Shown piece after piece: positions 8,975 through 17,452 of a stretch of DNA of 64,000 bases. The notes beneath the pieces were generated by a model. The model searched no databases, was not told the DNA's origin, and saw nothing but the letters and a program-made list of their open reading frames with translations. This stretch comes from Candidatus Leptofilum gracile (lineage in GTDB: Bacteria > Chloroflexota > Anaerolineae > Promineifilales > Promineifilaceae). The stretch is taken from contig JADJOJ010000001.1 in assembly GCA_016713825.1 (NCBI GenBank), positions 372,001-436,000 of the forward strand. The letters run 5' to 3'. The position numbers were made by a program, and so were the translations under genes. Position 1 is the stretch's first letter. Each line of letters opens with the position of its first letter.

Positions 8975-9394
8975 AAAGAATGCTCTTCGCTGTGTCGCTG
9001 ATCTAAAATTCTACCCGACCCATCGCAGACTAAGGCTGCCATCGACTAAGAGCAGACAATGACCTGCGCCCGGTACGGCCGTTTTTTAACATTCCAAACA
9101 GCCTGCCGGGGGGCCTTTAAAGCGTATAAAATTAGGTCACTACCACTAGAATTTATTACCGATACGAGCGCAACTGCTGGGCATTATACAGAACTCTCGC
9201 CAGCAAAGTAAAGTCGAATCAACACCTTGCCCCACGAATCTTACAATTGGGGTAACTATTCAGGTGCTCCGGCCGCCGCTCAGTCCCGAAGGGCTGCGCT
9301 CCAGACCGCGCTGGCCACAGCCAGAGCGGCGGTATCGTTACCAATTTGGATGAATTGTTTGCCCCCACCTTCACTGCTCAGGTAAGATCCGCCC
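8975..9394. other. Intergenic region of 420 bp holding an inverted-repeat element
   Basis: No gene is seen. The region is the divergent space between the kinase gene (minus) and the yqeB-like gene (plus), so it must hold both promoters, but no near-consensus promoter stood out. It contains one ACGGCCGT (about 9077) and the inverted-repeat element at 9245-9346. Confidence 0.6.
9245..9346. repeat. Inverted-repeat element related to the interior of the MITE at 32724-32980
   Basis: Outer arms AATTGGGGTAAC and GTTACCAATT (about 9245-9256 and 9337-9346) flank an inner stem CCGCCGCT (9273-9280) / AGCGGCGG (9325-9332). The segment TGCTCCGGCCGCC...CCCGAAGGGCTG...CTCC.GACCG at 9265-9307 matches, on the opposite strand, the right end of the MITE (about 32921-32967). 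Two diverged copies of one element in the window suggest a small mobile or formerly mobile family. Confidence 0.55.
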
Positions 9395-10261
9395 ATGCTA
9401 TTTCCAAATCAACTCGTTATTCTGCGCGGCGGCGGTGACCTGGCCACAGGCGTCGCTTACCGCCTGCACCACGCCGGGTTCCCCGTCATCGTTCTGGAAC
9501 TGGAACGGCCGCTTGTCGTTCGCCGAAAGGTGGCCCTGGCAACGGCCGTTCTGCAAAACCAAATCACCATCGAAACCCTCCACGCCCAACACGCCGAATC
9601 AGTTGAACAAGCGCTTAACCTGGCTAATTCTGGTGTGATCCCCGTTATGATTGCCCCTGATTGGGCAGTTATCAGCAATCAGTTATCAGTTATCAGTGAG
9701 CGGTTACTGATTACGGATAACCGAATACTGAATACCGATTACCGAATACCCATTCTCATCGACGCCCGCATGGCCAAACGCAACATCGACACCCACATCG
9801 ACCAGGCCGAACTGGTTATCGCCCTCGGCCCAGGCTTCACCGCCGGAACCGACTGCCACGCCGTCATCGAGACGATGCGCGGCCACACCCTGGGGCGCGT
9901 CATCTGGCAAGGCAGCGCCATTCCCAACACCGGCACCCCCGGCATTGTGGCCGGCAAAGGGGCCGAGCGCGTTTTGCGTGCCCCAGCAGCAGGAACGGTA
10001 AATTGGAGATTGGAGATTGGAGATTTGGTAAAAGAAGGCGATCTCATTGGCGATGTGGCAGGCGAAACGATTGCCGCGCCCTTTGCTGGCGTGCTGCGCG
10101 GGCTCATCGCCCCCGGCACCGACGTGCCCGTCGGGCTAAAAATTGGCGACCTGGATGCCCGGGCCGATGTCTCTGCCTGCTTCACCATTTCCGAAAAGGC
10201 GCTGGCCATTGGCGGCGGCGTGCTGGAAGCCATTCTGCGCCACCTGAACCAACAAAGATGA
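9395..10261 (+). CDS. YqeB/EF2563-family accessory protein of molybdenum hydroxylases
   Basis: A 288-residue member of the EF2563 family linked to selenium-dependent or related molybdenum hydroxylase maturation. The N-terminus ILRGGGDLATGVAYRLHHAGFPVIVLE is a Rossmann-like nucleotide-binding start. IALGPGFTAGTDCHAVIETMRGH, SAIPNTGTPGIVAGKGAERVLRAP and AIGGGVLEAI are family blocks. Heptad repeats encode an insertion near residues 91-119 (reading ISNQLSVISERLLITDNR) and another near 204 (NWRLEIGD), each in frame. The stop overlaps the next start (ATGA at 10258-10261), so the two are translationally coupled. Position close to the hydroxylase genes supports the role. Confidence 0.88.
   Translation: MLFPNQLVILRGGGDLATGVAYRLHHAGFPVIVLELERPLVVRRKVALATAVLQNQITIETLHAQHAESVEQALNLANSGVIPVMIAPDWAVISNQLSVISERLLITDNRILNTDYRIPILIDARMAKRNIDTHIDQAELVIALGPGFTAGTDCHAVIETMRGHTLGRVIWQGSAIPNTGTPGIVAGKGAERVLRAPAAGTVNWRLEIGDLVKEGDLIGDVAGETIAAPFAGVLRGLIAPGTDVPVGLKIGDLDARADVSACFTISEKALAIGGGVLEAILRHLNQQR
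9666..9750. repeat. Heptanucleotide array inside the yqeB-like gene
   Basis: About twelve consecutive 7-bp units can be read: CAGTTAT, CAGCAAT, CAGTTAT, CAGTTAT, CAGTGAG, CGGTTAC, TGATTAC, GGATAAC, CGAATAC, TGAATAC, CGATTAC, CGAATAC. The array keeps the frame open and adds about 28 residues to the protein. Confidence 0.8.
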
Positions 10262-11628
10262 GCGCCTATACCCTGCCCACCGCGTTTAATTTGCAACCCC
10301 GCAACGAACTGATCGCCTTTGTCGGCGGCGGCGGCAAAACCAGCCTGCTGTTTGCTCTGGGCGCGGCGCTGCCGGGGCGACGCATCCTCAGCACCACCAC
10401 GCGCATTTTTGCCGCGCAAATGAGCCGGGCAGAGGCATTGGTTTTTGCCACAGAAGGCTCAGAGGAAAATGAGGCAGAGATTCGTGAGGCTCTGGATCAG
10501 AAGGGCATTTGCCTGGTGGTGGGGGCTGTGGCGGGAGACAAGGCGATGGGCGTGCTGCCAGAGCTGCCTGGGCGCTGGCTGGCGCGGCCAGACGTAGATT
10601 TTGTGCTGATCGAGGCGGATGGTTCGCGGATGCGCCCCATCAAAGCGCCCGCTGCCCATGAGCCAGTGATTCCGCCAGAGACCACGCTGGTGGTGCCGGT
10701 GGTGGGGATCGATGCGCTAGACGGCCGTTTCTCCCAAATCACCCATCGTCCAGAATTGGCAGAGGAGCTGCTTCAGCATTCAGTAATCAGTGAGCAGTTA
10801 TCAGTAGAAAACGTGGCGCAGTTGATGGCCCATCCGCAAGGTGGGCTGAAGGGGGTGCCAGACGGGGCGCGGGTGGTGCCGTTTATCAACAAGGTGGAAA
10901 CGGCCGTTCAGCTCACCGCCGCCCGCCAGATTGCCCGCCAGCTGCTGCACACGCCCCGCATCGAGCGCGTCATCATCGGTGCGGCCAAAACAGAACAGCC
11001 AGTGCGCGAGGTGCATCAGCGGGTCGCCACCGTCATTTTGGCGGCGGGCGAGGGAAAGCGGATGGGCGCACAAACCAAGCAGCTGCTCCCCTGGGGCAGC
11101 ACCACGGTTTTGGGCCAAACCATTGCCAACGTGCAGCAAACGGCCGTTCACCATCATCTCGTTATCACCGGGCACCAAGCAGAAAAAGTGCGCCAAATCG
11201 CCGCCGCAGCGGGAGCGGAAACTTTACATAATCCAGATTTTGCCACCGGGGAAATGATCTCGTCGTTGCAAACGGCCGTCCGCGCCCTGGATGAATCGGT
11301 AACGGCCGTTCTGGTTATGCTGGCCGACCAGCCGATGGTGCAGCCCCAAACGATGGATTTACTGCTGGAAGCGTACGGGCAAGGGCACGGCGACCTCATC
11401 GCCCCCACGTTTGCGGGGCGGCGCGGCAATCCGGTGCTCATTGGCCGCCGCTACTTTGCCGAGCTGCTGGCCCTGCCCCCCGGCGATGCCCCGCGCACCC
11501 TGCTGCGCCGCCACGCCGACGCGCTGCACCTGGTGCAAGTGCCCAGCGACGACATCCTGCGCGACCTGGACAGCCCAGAGCAGTACGCCCAAGAACGGGA
11601 CAAATGGAACGCAAATGAACGCAGATAA
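10258..11628 (+). CDS. YqeC-MocA fusion: hydroxylase accessory NTPase joined to molybdenum cofactor nucleotidyltransferase
   Basis: A 456-residue fusion. Residues about 1-240 match YqeC-type accessory proteins, with the P-loop AFVGGGGKTSLLFALG near 20-35 and FVLIEADGSRMRPIKAP near 115-130. Residues about 257-450 are a MobA-like NTP-transferase of the MocA type (VATVILAAGEGKRMGAQTKQLLPWG, VLVMLADQPMVQPQ, APTFAGRRGNPVLIGRRYF), expected to add CMP or a similar nucleotide to molybdopterin for hydroxylases. The start ATG overlaps the previous stop by four bases. Heptads at 10777-10806 encode SVISEQLSVE within the YqeC part, and the last residues (NANERR) come from a CGCAGAT-type repeat that supplies the stop codon. 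Confidence 0.88.
   Translation: MSAYTLPTAFNLQPRNELIAFVGGGGKTSLLFALGAALPGRRILSTTTRIFAAQMSRAEALVFATEGSEENEAEIREALDQKGICLVVGAVAGDKAMGVLPELPGRWLARPDVDFVLIEADGSRMRPIKAPAAHEPVIPPETTLVVPVVGIDALDGRFSQITHRPELAEELLQHSVISEQLSVENVAQLMAHPQGGLKGVPDGARVVPFINKVETAVQLTAARQIARQLLHTPRIERVIIGAAKTEQPVREVHQRVATVILAAGEGKRMGAQTKQLLPWGSTTVLGQTIANVQQTAVHHHLVITGHQAEKVRQIAAAAGAETLHNPDFATGEMISSLQTAVRALDESVTAVLVMLADQPMVQPQTMDLLLEAYGQGHGDLIAPTFAGRRGNPVLIGRRYFAELLALPPGDAPRTLLRRHADALHLVQVPSDDILRDLDSPEQYAQERDKWNANERR
10777..10806. repeat. Heptanucleotide array inside the yqeC-mocA gene
   Basis: Units CATTCAG, TAATCAG, TGAGCAG, TTATCAG run in series, in frame. They are the same family as the array at 9666-9750 in the preceding gene. 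Confidence 0.7.
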
Positions 11629-11702
11629 CGCAGATTTTCGCTCATAAATAAGACGCAGAGGCGCAAAGGTGGCCAGAGAAAAATCTGTGTAAACTGTGGA
11701 TT
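11601..11702. repeat. Dispersed CGCAGAT/CGCAAAG repeat at the 3' end of yqeC-mocA
   Basis: ACGCAAATGAACGCAGATAA followed by CGCAGAT, then GACGCAGAGGCGCAAAGG and CTGTGTAAACTGTGG. The repeat overlaps the last codons of the yqeC-mocA gene and fills the space to the convergent regulator gene. Confidence 0.6.
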
Positions 11703-14471
11703 TTATACTGCGGGAAGCGTCGCCAGCCGCTCGTGGAGCTTGTCTACCGTGAGCTGGTCGCCAATTGGGTTGAAGATGGCCAGGCTGCGCTGAAATTGCT
11801 TGTGGGCTTCGGCAAAGTTTTGGCTGGCAACGGCCGTATCCCCCAAATACAAATGGCACAATCCCTGCCCCCGCGCATCCCCCATCTCCCGCCGAATCGC
11901 CAGGCTTTCCTCGTAGTGGGCCTGCGCCGTGGCGTAATCCCCCAGGGCAAAAGCCACCCGCCCCAAATTTACCAGTGAAAAACCCATGCTCCACCGATTG
12001 CCCAACGCCTGCTCTAGCTGCAAACTGGCATGCGAATGGGCCAGCGCCGCCACGTAACGTTCTTGCACGTAAGCGATCTGGCTCAAAATGTTGCTGCTAA
12101 TCGCCTGGCTGTACCGGTAATCATTTTCGGCGGCCAGCTCCAAGGCTTCGGTGCAAAGAGCAACGGCCGTTTCCAAATCCCCCAACGCCTGCCGCACCAC
12201 CGCCAAAAAATTCAGCGCGTAGGTCAGCGTTTCCGCATCGCCGTCTGGAGGCAACATCTCTCGGCTTTGGCCCAACAGCCGAGCCGCCTGCTCTGGCTGG
12301 CCAGACAAAAAGGCAAACCAACCCTGCCACACAACCAGTTTGGCCAGCAGAACCGTTGGCGCGCGCCCAGCCAAACTGTTGGCGGCCAGACCCAACAGCT
12401 CCAGCCCTTCCCGAAACCAGCTGCGCATGTAGAAAAATAGCCCCAGCGTTGCCGCTGCTAGATCCACGCTGGCCACATCGTTGTGGGCTACCGCCAGCCG
12501 CCACGCCTGCCGAATATTTTCAATCTCCTGGCTAATGAACGCCAGCGCCTGCCGCTGGTTGCCCCCCTGCAAATCGGCACCCTGGGCGGCGACCAGCTGG
12601 AGGTAGTAACGGCCGTATCCCCCCTGCAAATCCGCCAACGCTGGGCCATCTGGTAAATGGTCTGCGGCAAACTGGCGCACCACCGTCAACATTTCGTAGC
12701 GCGAGCTGACCGCACGGGCCTGTTCAGCCACCCGCCGCCGCAAAAACGATTTGTCTAGCAGTGCCGACAGCTGCGGCAGCCGGGCCTGGGCCACCTCGGC
12801 CGCCGCCTGCCGCTCGAACCCACCCTGAAAGAGAGACAGTCGCGCCAGGGTTTGCTGCTCATCGGGGGTGAGCAGCTGCCAGGAGTAATCGAAGACGGCG
12901 CGCAGGCTGTGGTGCCGGGCGGGCGAATCGGCCCGGCTGCCGCCCAATCCCGCTAGATTTTGCTGGAGCTCGGCCAAAATTTCTGGGCAAGAGAGCAAGC
13001 GCACCCAGGCGGCCGCCAGTTCGATGGCCAGCGGCATGCCTTCTAGCAGCTGGCAAATTTCGGCAACGGCCGTTGCCGACCAATCCCCCGTTTCTGCCAG
13101 CGCAAACCGGGCTTCCACCTGCTGCGCCCGCTGCACAAACAGGGCCAGCGCCGGGCTGGCAGCCGCATCAGCGCTTTGGGTGGGCAGGCCCGCCAACGAC
13201 AGCACCCATTCGTTGGCCAAATTTAGCCGCTCACGCGAGGTCACCAAAATGTTTAGCCCCGGCGCTTGCTGGTACAGCGCCAAAATCAGCTGCCGCCCAG
13301 ATGCCATCAAATGTTCCAGATTGTCTAGCAGCAGCAGCATTTTTTTGTTTTTCAGGTAGTTCACCAGCTGCACCTGCGGTTCAGCTGAACCGGCAAACGT
13401 AAAGCCAACTGCTTCAGCAACGGCCGTTACCAGCGGGTTAAAACCGGGCGAATCGGCCAGGGCCACATCGGCCAGCGGCACAAAAAAGACGCCGTGCAAA
13501 AAAGGGCCCAGGTGCGCTTCGGCCGCCTGCCAGCCCAGCTCCAGCGCCAGGCGCGTTTTGCCCACGCCGCCCGGCCCCACGATGGTGTGCAGGCGCAAAT
13601 CTGGGTTGGCCAACTGGGCGCTGAGCAGCGCCAATTCCTCGTCGCGCCCCACCAGATTTTGCTGGCGAGGGGGCAAATAATGGGGCCGTTCCTCATCTGA
13701 ATGGCGAATTTGCTCGGCCAGAGCGGCCGTTTCTGGCAAAGGGTCTACGCCCAGCTCATCCAACAGCGTCTGGCAAAACGCGTCGTAAGCCATGAGGGCG
13801 GCGCTGCGCTCCCCTTGCTGCGCCAAAATCCGCATCAGCTGCTGCTGGGCCGGTTCGCGCCACGGCTCGATGGCCAGCTGCTGGCGGGCAAACTGGACCG
13901 CCGGCTCATATTCGCCGCGCCGCTCGTGGTACGCCGTTAGCGCTTCCAGCGCCGCCAGCGCCTCGGCCTGGAGCCGCTGCCGGTGGGCCAGCACCCATTC
14001 TTCGAAGGCGCTGCTGTCTTCCAAAAAGAAACCGTCTAAAAATGGACCTTTGTAGAGGGAAACGGCCGTTGCCGCCAACGCCATGCAGTCGCCACAAACG
14101 TCCTCTCGCCCACCCCGGTGCGCCGCGCAGCCCGCCAGCCCCGCCTGAAACTGCACCACGTCCAGCGCGTGGTTGCTGGCCGGGTTGAACTGGGTCGATT
14201 CACGGCTGCTGAGCAAAAAGGGAGGCTGGGCCTGAGCATCGTAAATGGCCTTGCGCAGGCGGCTGAGCGTCTGGCGCAGGTTGGTGCGGGCCGCCTCGTC
14301 GGGCATGTCGGGCAAAAGCAAGCCAATCAGCACCTCGCGGCGGTGGGGGCGATTGGCTTCCAGCGCCAAAAAGATAAGCAGCGCTTCAATTCGCTTAGCG
14401 CGTGATTCAGAGATTGGTTGATCGTCTACTGCTGCGTGAAAACCGCCAAAAAAGTTGAGGGTGAGGTGCAT
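11703..14471 (-). CDS. SARP-type transcriptional regulator with BTAD, NB-ARC and TPR regions
   Basis: A 922-residue regulator of the AfsR/SARP class. The N-terminus (LNFFGGFHAAVDDQPISESRAKRIEALLIFLAL) is a winged-helix DNA-binding domain, followed by a bacterial transcriptional activator domain to about residue 245. The NB-ARC-type ATPase starts near 275 with Walker A GPGGVGKTRLALELGWQAA, LLLLDNLEHL and TSRERLNL. The C-terminal 300 residues are TPR-like (ALCTEALELAAENDYRYSQA, GDYATAQAHYEESLAIRREMGDARG). Such proteins gate transcription through ATP-driven oligomerisation. The target is unknown. The divergent neighbour at 14632 shares the upstream region. Confidence 0.9.
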   Translation of the reverse strand: MHLTLNFFGGFHAAVDDQPISESRAKRIEALLIFLALEANRPHRREVLIGLLLPDMPDEAARTNLRQTLSRLRKAIYDAQAQPPFLLSSRESTQFNPASNHALDVVQFQAGLAGCAAHRGGREDVCGDCMALAATAVSLYKGPFLDGFFLEDSSAFEEWVLAHRQRLQAEALAALEALTAYHERRGEYEPAVQFARQQLAIEPWREPAQQQLMRILAQQGERSAALMAYDAFCQTLLDELGVDPLPETAALAEQIRHSDEERPHYLPPRQQNLVGRDEELALLSAQLANPDLRLHTIVGPGGVGKTRLALELGWQAAEAHLGPFLHGVFFVPLADVALADSPGFNPLVTAVAEAVGFTFAGSAEPQVQLVNYLKNKKMLLLLDNLEHLMASGRQLILALYQQAPGLNILVTSRERLNLANEWVLSLAGLPTQSADAAASPALALFVQRAQQVEARFALAETGDWSATAVAEICQLLEGMPLAIELAAAWVRLLSCPEILAELQQNLAGLGGSRADSPARHHSLRAVFDYSWQLLTPDEQQTLARLSLFQGGFERQAAAEVAQARLPQLSALLDKSFLRRRVAEQARAVSSRYEMLTVVRQFAADHLPDGPALADLQGGYGRYYLQLVAAQGADLQGGNQRQALAFISQEIENIRQAWRLAVAHNDVASVDLAAATLGLFFYMRSWFREGLELLGLAANSLAGRAPTVLLAKLVVWQGWFAFLSGQPEQAARLLGQSREMLPPDGDAETLTYALNFLAVVRQALGDLETAVALCTEALELAAENDYRYSQAISSNILSQIAYVQERYVAALAHSHASLQLEQALGNRWSMGFSLVNLGRVAFALGDYATAQAHYEESLAIRREMGDARGQGLCHLYLGDTAVASQNFAEAHKQFQRSLAIFNPIGDQLTVDKLHERLATLPAV

Positions 14472-14631
14472 GATACAGCGTGTCCTTTGCCCAAATTGAT
14501 GTGCTGTTGTTCGGGGGTGGCTGCATTTTAGCTGATGGGGCAGATTGTGTCACGTTGGTGTCACGGAACGGCCGTATCCTCTGCATCAGATAACGTTCAG
14601 CACCGGAATTTGATAAAAAAGGAAAAAAATC

Positions 14632-15054
14632 ATGTTTGCAGCTACAACCACACAATCCCAAAAATCGACCAGCTGGATGAATAAAGTTGTCTCCCGCTTT
14701 ACCCAAAAAGCCGCCGCGCTGCCCACCCTGTCCCAGGCAATGGCCGGACGCGCTATCGCTGAAACCACCTACCAGGGCATCTGCCAGGTGCCGTTGAGCC
14801 AGATCAAAGGCACCGCCAGCGACGGCCGCAGCCGTGATTTTGATGCCAACTTTCGTTTGACCAAGAGCCACAGTAACGGCCGTTTACACAGCGTTCGTCA
14901 AGCCCGGCAGCAGTTGGCCGCCCTGCCCCCCATCTCCCTGGTCCGCGTTGGCAGCAGCTACTACGTGCAAGATGGCCACCACCGCGTTTCCGTCTTCCGG
15001 GATTGCGAGCAAGACGTCATCACGGCCCATGTTACCGTTTTGGTTTTGCAGTAA
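14632..15054 (+). CDS. Small ParB-N-like domain protein
   Basis: A 140-residue protein whose C-terminal half matches the ParB/Srx-type fold: PPISLVRVGSSYYVQDGHHRVSVFRDCEQDVITAHVT. The QDGHHRVS block corresponds to the conserved box of ParB-like nuclease or CTPase domains, but there is no helix-turn-helix or partition partner, so it is not a chromosome-partition ParB. The N-terminal 40 residues are Ser/Thr/Lys-rich. The start has an AAAAAAGGAAAAAA upstream tract acting as a weak ribosome-binding site. It is divergent from the SARP regulator, which may regulate it. Confidence 0.75.
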   Translation: MFAATTTQSQKSTSWMNKVVSRFTQKAAALPTLSQAMAGRAIAETTYQGICQVPLSQIKGTASDGRSRDFDANFRLTKSHSNGRLHSVRQARQQLAALPPISLVRVGSSYYVQDGHHRVSVFRDCEQDVITAHVTVLVLQ

Positions 15055-15203
15055 TGATTAGAATTGGCGCTTCGTTAATTAGTGTGTTTGACCAATGCTT
15101 TCAGGTAAAAACCCCAAAGAACTTTGAATGGGGGCTCGCCAGGCAACCTGAATTGTTACGATTTCCCGCTTTACTCTGTGCCCTCTGTGGCAAAATTTTC
15201 AAA

Positions 15204-15722
15204 TTAATTGGGGGCGTCTTCTTCCAGGCCGATGGCCATGAGGTAGCCACGGGCACGTTCGGTGAGGGGGTACTGGTTCACCAGCGCCCAAAAGTTGGGG
15301 CCGTGGTTGGCCTCTTCCAAATGAGCCAGCTCGTGCACGATAACATATTTGAGAACCCAATCGGGCATGGTTGCCAACCGGTGGCTGAGCCGGATGGTGC
15401 CCAGGCTGGGGGTGCAGCTGCCAAACCGGCTGTTCTGGTTGGTCACGTATCGGATAGATTGCCATTTAAGCCGACCAGCAAAGTACGTTTGGTTTAGCTG
15501 CTGGGCCAGCACCTCCAACGCCTCATCGGTGGCGGGGGTGCGGCCCATTTTTTTTTGCAGCCGCGTTTGCAGCTTTTCGATGATGCCGTTGAGCTCTTTT
15601 TGGCTCATGCGGGCGGGGGCGCGCACCACCAGTTCCCCGTTTTGCACCGAAGCGCTGACGGTTTTTTTGCGCTTGGCACTGCGCTCAATTCGGACGGGCC
15701 AGGGTTGGTTTTTCTGATCCAT
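15204..15722 (-). CDS. YgjP-like (SprT/M48-type) zinc metallopeptidase
   Basis: A 172-residue protein if started at MDQKNQPWPVRIERS (15722). The family signature is the zinc site VHELAHLEEANHGPNFW, giving HExxH plus a downstream His. Before it lie RFGSCTPSLGTIRLSHRLATMPDWVLKYVI, the standard block of the YgjP/DUF45 family. These proteins are predicted cytosolic zinc peptidases, often near restriction or repair genes elsewhere, but nothing here points to a partner. An upstream in-frame extension would run into the inverted repeat at 15737-15801, so the shorter start is preferred. Confidence 0.85.
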   Translation of the reverse strand: MDQKNQPWPVRIERSAKRKKTVSASVQNGELVVRAPARMSQKELNGIIEKLQTRLQKKMGRTPATDEALEVLAQQLNQTYFAGRLKWQSIRYVTNQNSRFGSCTPSLGTIRLSHRLATMPDWVLKYVIVHELAHLEEANHGPNFWALVNQYPLTERARGYLMAIGLEEDAPN

Positions 15723-15736
15723 TACGTTGGGCGTTA

Positions 15737-15801
15737 AAAACCTGACAGGTCTACGAGGCACCTTGCTTGTAACGAGTAGCTTCGTAGACCTGTCAGGTTT
15801 T
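15737..15801. repeat. Perfect 20-bp inverted repeat (ACCTGACAGGT family)
   Basis: Arms 15737-15756 and 15782-15801 are perfectly complementary over 20 bp (AAAACCTGACAGGTCTACGA), with a 25-nt loop. It sits between two minus-strand genes and could fold into a strong RNA hairpin. Each arm also holds the short palindrome ACCTGACAGGT. Confidence 0.75.
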
Positions 15802-15810
15802 CAGTAGATG

Positions 15811-16314
15811 CTACGATTCTTCGCTGGTTTTGAGGACGCGGTAGCCCCGGTTCCAGTAGAGCAGGGGCGGTTTGTTGCCGCCAGGCGTGCCAGAAGCCAT
15901 CACCTTGCCAATGTAGATGGTATGGGTGCCGGCTTCGTACCGGTTGTGAATGGTGCAGTCGAGCCAGGCGAGGGCATTTTGCAGGATGGGTGCGCCGGTT
16001 ACGGCCGTTCCCCACTCCCCCACCGCAAACCGATCCTCATCCTTAATCCAGGCAAACCGGTTAGACAACTCGCTCATCTCCTGCGACAAAATGTTCACCG
16101 CAAAAACCGCCCCTTCCTCCTCCAGCAGCTCATGCCCAGAAGCACGATGATCAATGGCAATCATTACCAGCGGTGGCTCTGGCGAAATGGAGGAAAAGGC
16201 AGAAACGGTGAGCCCGTGCGGCAGTTCCAGGCTGGGGGCTTTGATGGTGACAATCGTTACGCCCGCCGGAAACAGGCGCAGCGCTTCGCGAAATTGTTCA
16301 GAACTGATACTCAT
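15811..16314 (-). CDS. Flavin reductase-like FMN-binding protein
   Basis: A 167-residue member of the flavin reductase-like domain family: FREALRLFPAGVTIVTIK at the N-terminus, GLTVSAFSSISPEPPLVMIAIDHRASGHELL (FMN-binding region), FAVNILSQEMSELSNRFA and WLDCTIHNRYEAGTHTIYIGKV. These proteins bind FMN and reduce flavin with NAD(P)H, often supplying a monooxygenase. No monooxygenase gene is near, so the partner is unknown. Length is normal and the start (MSISSEQFREALRLFP) fits the family. Confidence 0.88.
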   Translation of the reverse strand: MSISSEQFREALRLFPAGVTIVTIKAPSLELPHGLTVSAFSSISPEPPLVMIAIDHRASGHELLEEEGAVFAVNILSQEMSELSNRFAWIKDEDRFAVGEWGTAVTGAPILQNALAWLDCTIHNRYEAGTHTIYIGKVMASGTPGGNKPPLLYWNRGYRVLKTSEES

Positions 16315-16334
16315 AAAAAATCCTTCTACCGTTA

Positions 16335-16394
16335 AGACCCTAAGGGTCTTTTTTCTATTCCTGCATCAATAATTTTTACAGACCCTTAGGGTCT
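16335..16394. repeat. Perfect 15-bp inverted repeat, GACCCTAAGGGTC family
   Basis: Arms AGACCCTAAGGGTCT at 16335-16349 and its complement at 16380-16394, both followed by T-runs. A second copy of the family is at 40461-40520. Located between two minus-strand genes, just upstream of the flavin reductase start. Confidence 0.75.
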
Positions 16395-16395
16395 T

Positions 16396-17334
16396 TTACA
16401 GATAAGCGGGCGCGGGCAAACCCAAAAAGTGTCGCGTGATTTGGGCAATGTCGCGCAAATCTTGGATTTGGGCGGCCAGTTCGGCGTGGCCCGCGCCCAC
16501 CAGCAGCGTGGGCACCGGATTGCGCGTGTGCTGCCGCTGGTCTTTCTCCTCAATATTCCCATGATCGCTGGTGAGAATCAAGAGGCCGTTGGCGTCGTCC
16601 CAGGCGTCTAGCAGGCCGCCCAACACAGCGTCGATCATCTCCAGGTGGGCGGCGGCTTCGGCCAGCGTGCCGCGATGCCCGGCCCGGTCGCTGGGCCAAT
16701 GCTCGAAGAAGCTGAACTGGTAGCTGGGGGCAATGTGGGCAATTTGCCGCCCCGCCGCTTCCAGGGAGAGCAGCGGGATGTCGTCGTAGCCGAGATGATC
16801 GCGCCAGCCTTGCCCGGTAAAGCCAGGGCTGACGGCACGGCCGTTTCTTAAATCATCCGCCGTCATCAAAGCCAAACCCGCCTCTACCGCCGCCAGCGGC
16901 ACCGCCGAGAGCAGCCGCTTGCCCCGCGCCACCGCATCAAAATAGCCCTGCGGGTACGGGGTGATGAGCGCTGCCTGCCCGCCCGCGGCCACCACTTCCT
17001 TAAACAAGGTTCCCTCGGCAATCACCGCCTGCACGGCCGGGTTCGGCTTGGGGCCGTAATGCTCGCCCACCAGCTGGGGCACGTTGCGCCCGGTGAGGAT
17101 GGTGGCTTGCCCAGTGGCGCTCTGCGGCTTGTTGGGCAGGCCCAGATTGGCGTCGGTAGGCACCAGGCTGGCCCGCTGGGTGATGATGGGTTGGCTGGCT
17201 GTGTACCAGCCAGCACCCAACAGCCCGGTGAGCCGGGGCAGGTGCGCGGTGACAAATGGGTTCACGGCGGGATCGTCCCCGCCCAAGCCCACGCCATCGA
17301 GGAAGAAGAGGTGAACGAAGTGGTTTTTGTGCAT
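16396..17334 (-). CDS. Alkaline phosphatase-superfamily metalloenzyme (phosphopentomutase/iPGM-like)
   Basis: A 312-residue protein with the metalloenzyme fold. HLFFLDGVGLGGDDPAVNP holds the first metal-binding Asp, NKPQSATGQATILTGRN the position of the nucleophile (Ser/Thr), FFEHWPSDRAGHRG a metal-binding Asp/His set, and LLILTSDHGNIEEKDQRQHTRNPVPTLL the last Asp-His pair. It is shorter than cofactor-independent phosphoglycerate mutase (about 510) and lacks its large inserted domain, so the substrate is uncertain. Phosphopentomutase, nucleotide pyrophosphatase or another phosphoryl transfer role is possible. Confidence 0.75.
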   Translation of the reverse strand: MHKNHFVHLFFLDGVGLGGDDPAVNPFVTAHLPRLTGLLGAGWYTASQPIITQRASLVPTDANLGLPNKPQSATGQATILTGRNVPQLVGEHYGPKPNPAVQAVIAEGTLFKEVVAAGGQAALITPYPQGYFDAVARGKRLLSAVPLAAVEAGLALMTADDLRNGRAVSPGFTGQGWRDHLGYDDIPLLSLEAAGRQIAHIAPSYQFSFFEHWPSDRAGHRGTLAEAAAHLEMIDAVLGGLLDAWDDANGLLILTSDHGNIEEKDQRQHTRNPVPTLLVGAGHAELAAQIQDLRDIAQITRHFLGLPAPAYL

Positions 17335-17384
17335 AAATTACCAGTTTGCAAGTTTGGGCTCTTTGGGAATTCAGGGGGTTTACA

Positions 17385-17452
17385 GCCCGTGATGCGTGAA
17401 ACGTGAAACGTGACCAGAGAGGCATCACGTTTCACGCATCACGTTTCACGCC
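17385..17452. repeat. GTGAAAC heptad inverted repeat
   Basis: GATGCGTGAAACGTGAAACGTGA at about 17391-17413 faces TCACGTTTCACGCATCACGTTTCACG at 17425-17450. The unit is GTGAAAC, 7 bp, with some degenerate units. It lies in the 306-bp stretch before the gene at 17641, in which nothing else was found apart from one ACGGCCGT. Confidence 0.65.

Noticed and set aside
9673..9760. yqeB-like gene as a pseudogene because of the repeat
   Set aside because: The repeat keeps the frame and conserved blocks continue on both sides.
10003..10257. Upstream ATG extension of the yqeC-mocA frame
   Set aside because: It overlaps the yqeB-like gene in another frame and has no family similarity; the ATGA overlap at 10258 is the natural start.
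14632..15054. Chromosome partition ParB
   Set aside because: Only the short ParB-N-like box is present; no helix-turn-helix and no ParA gene.
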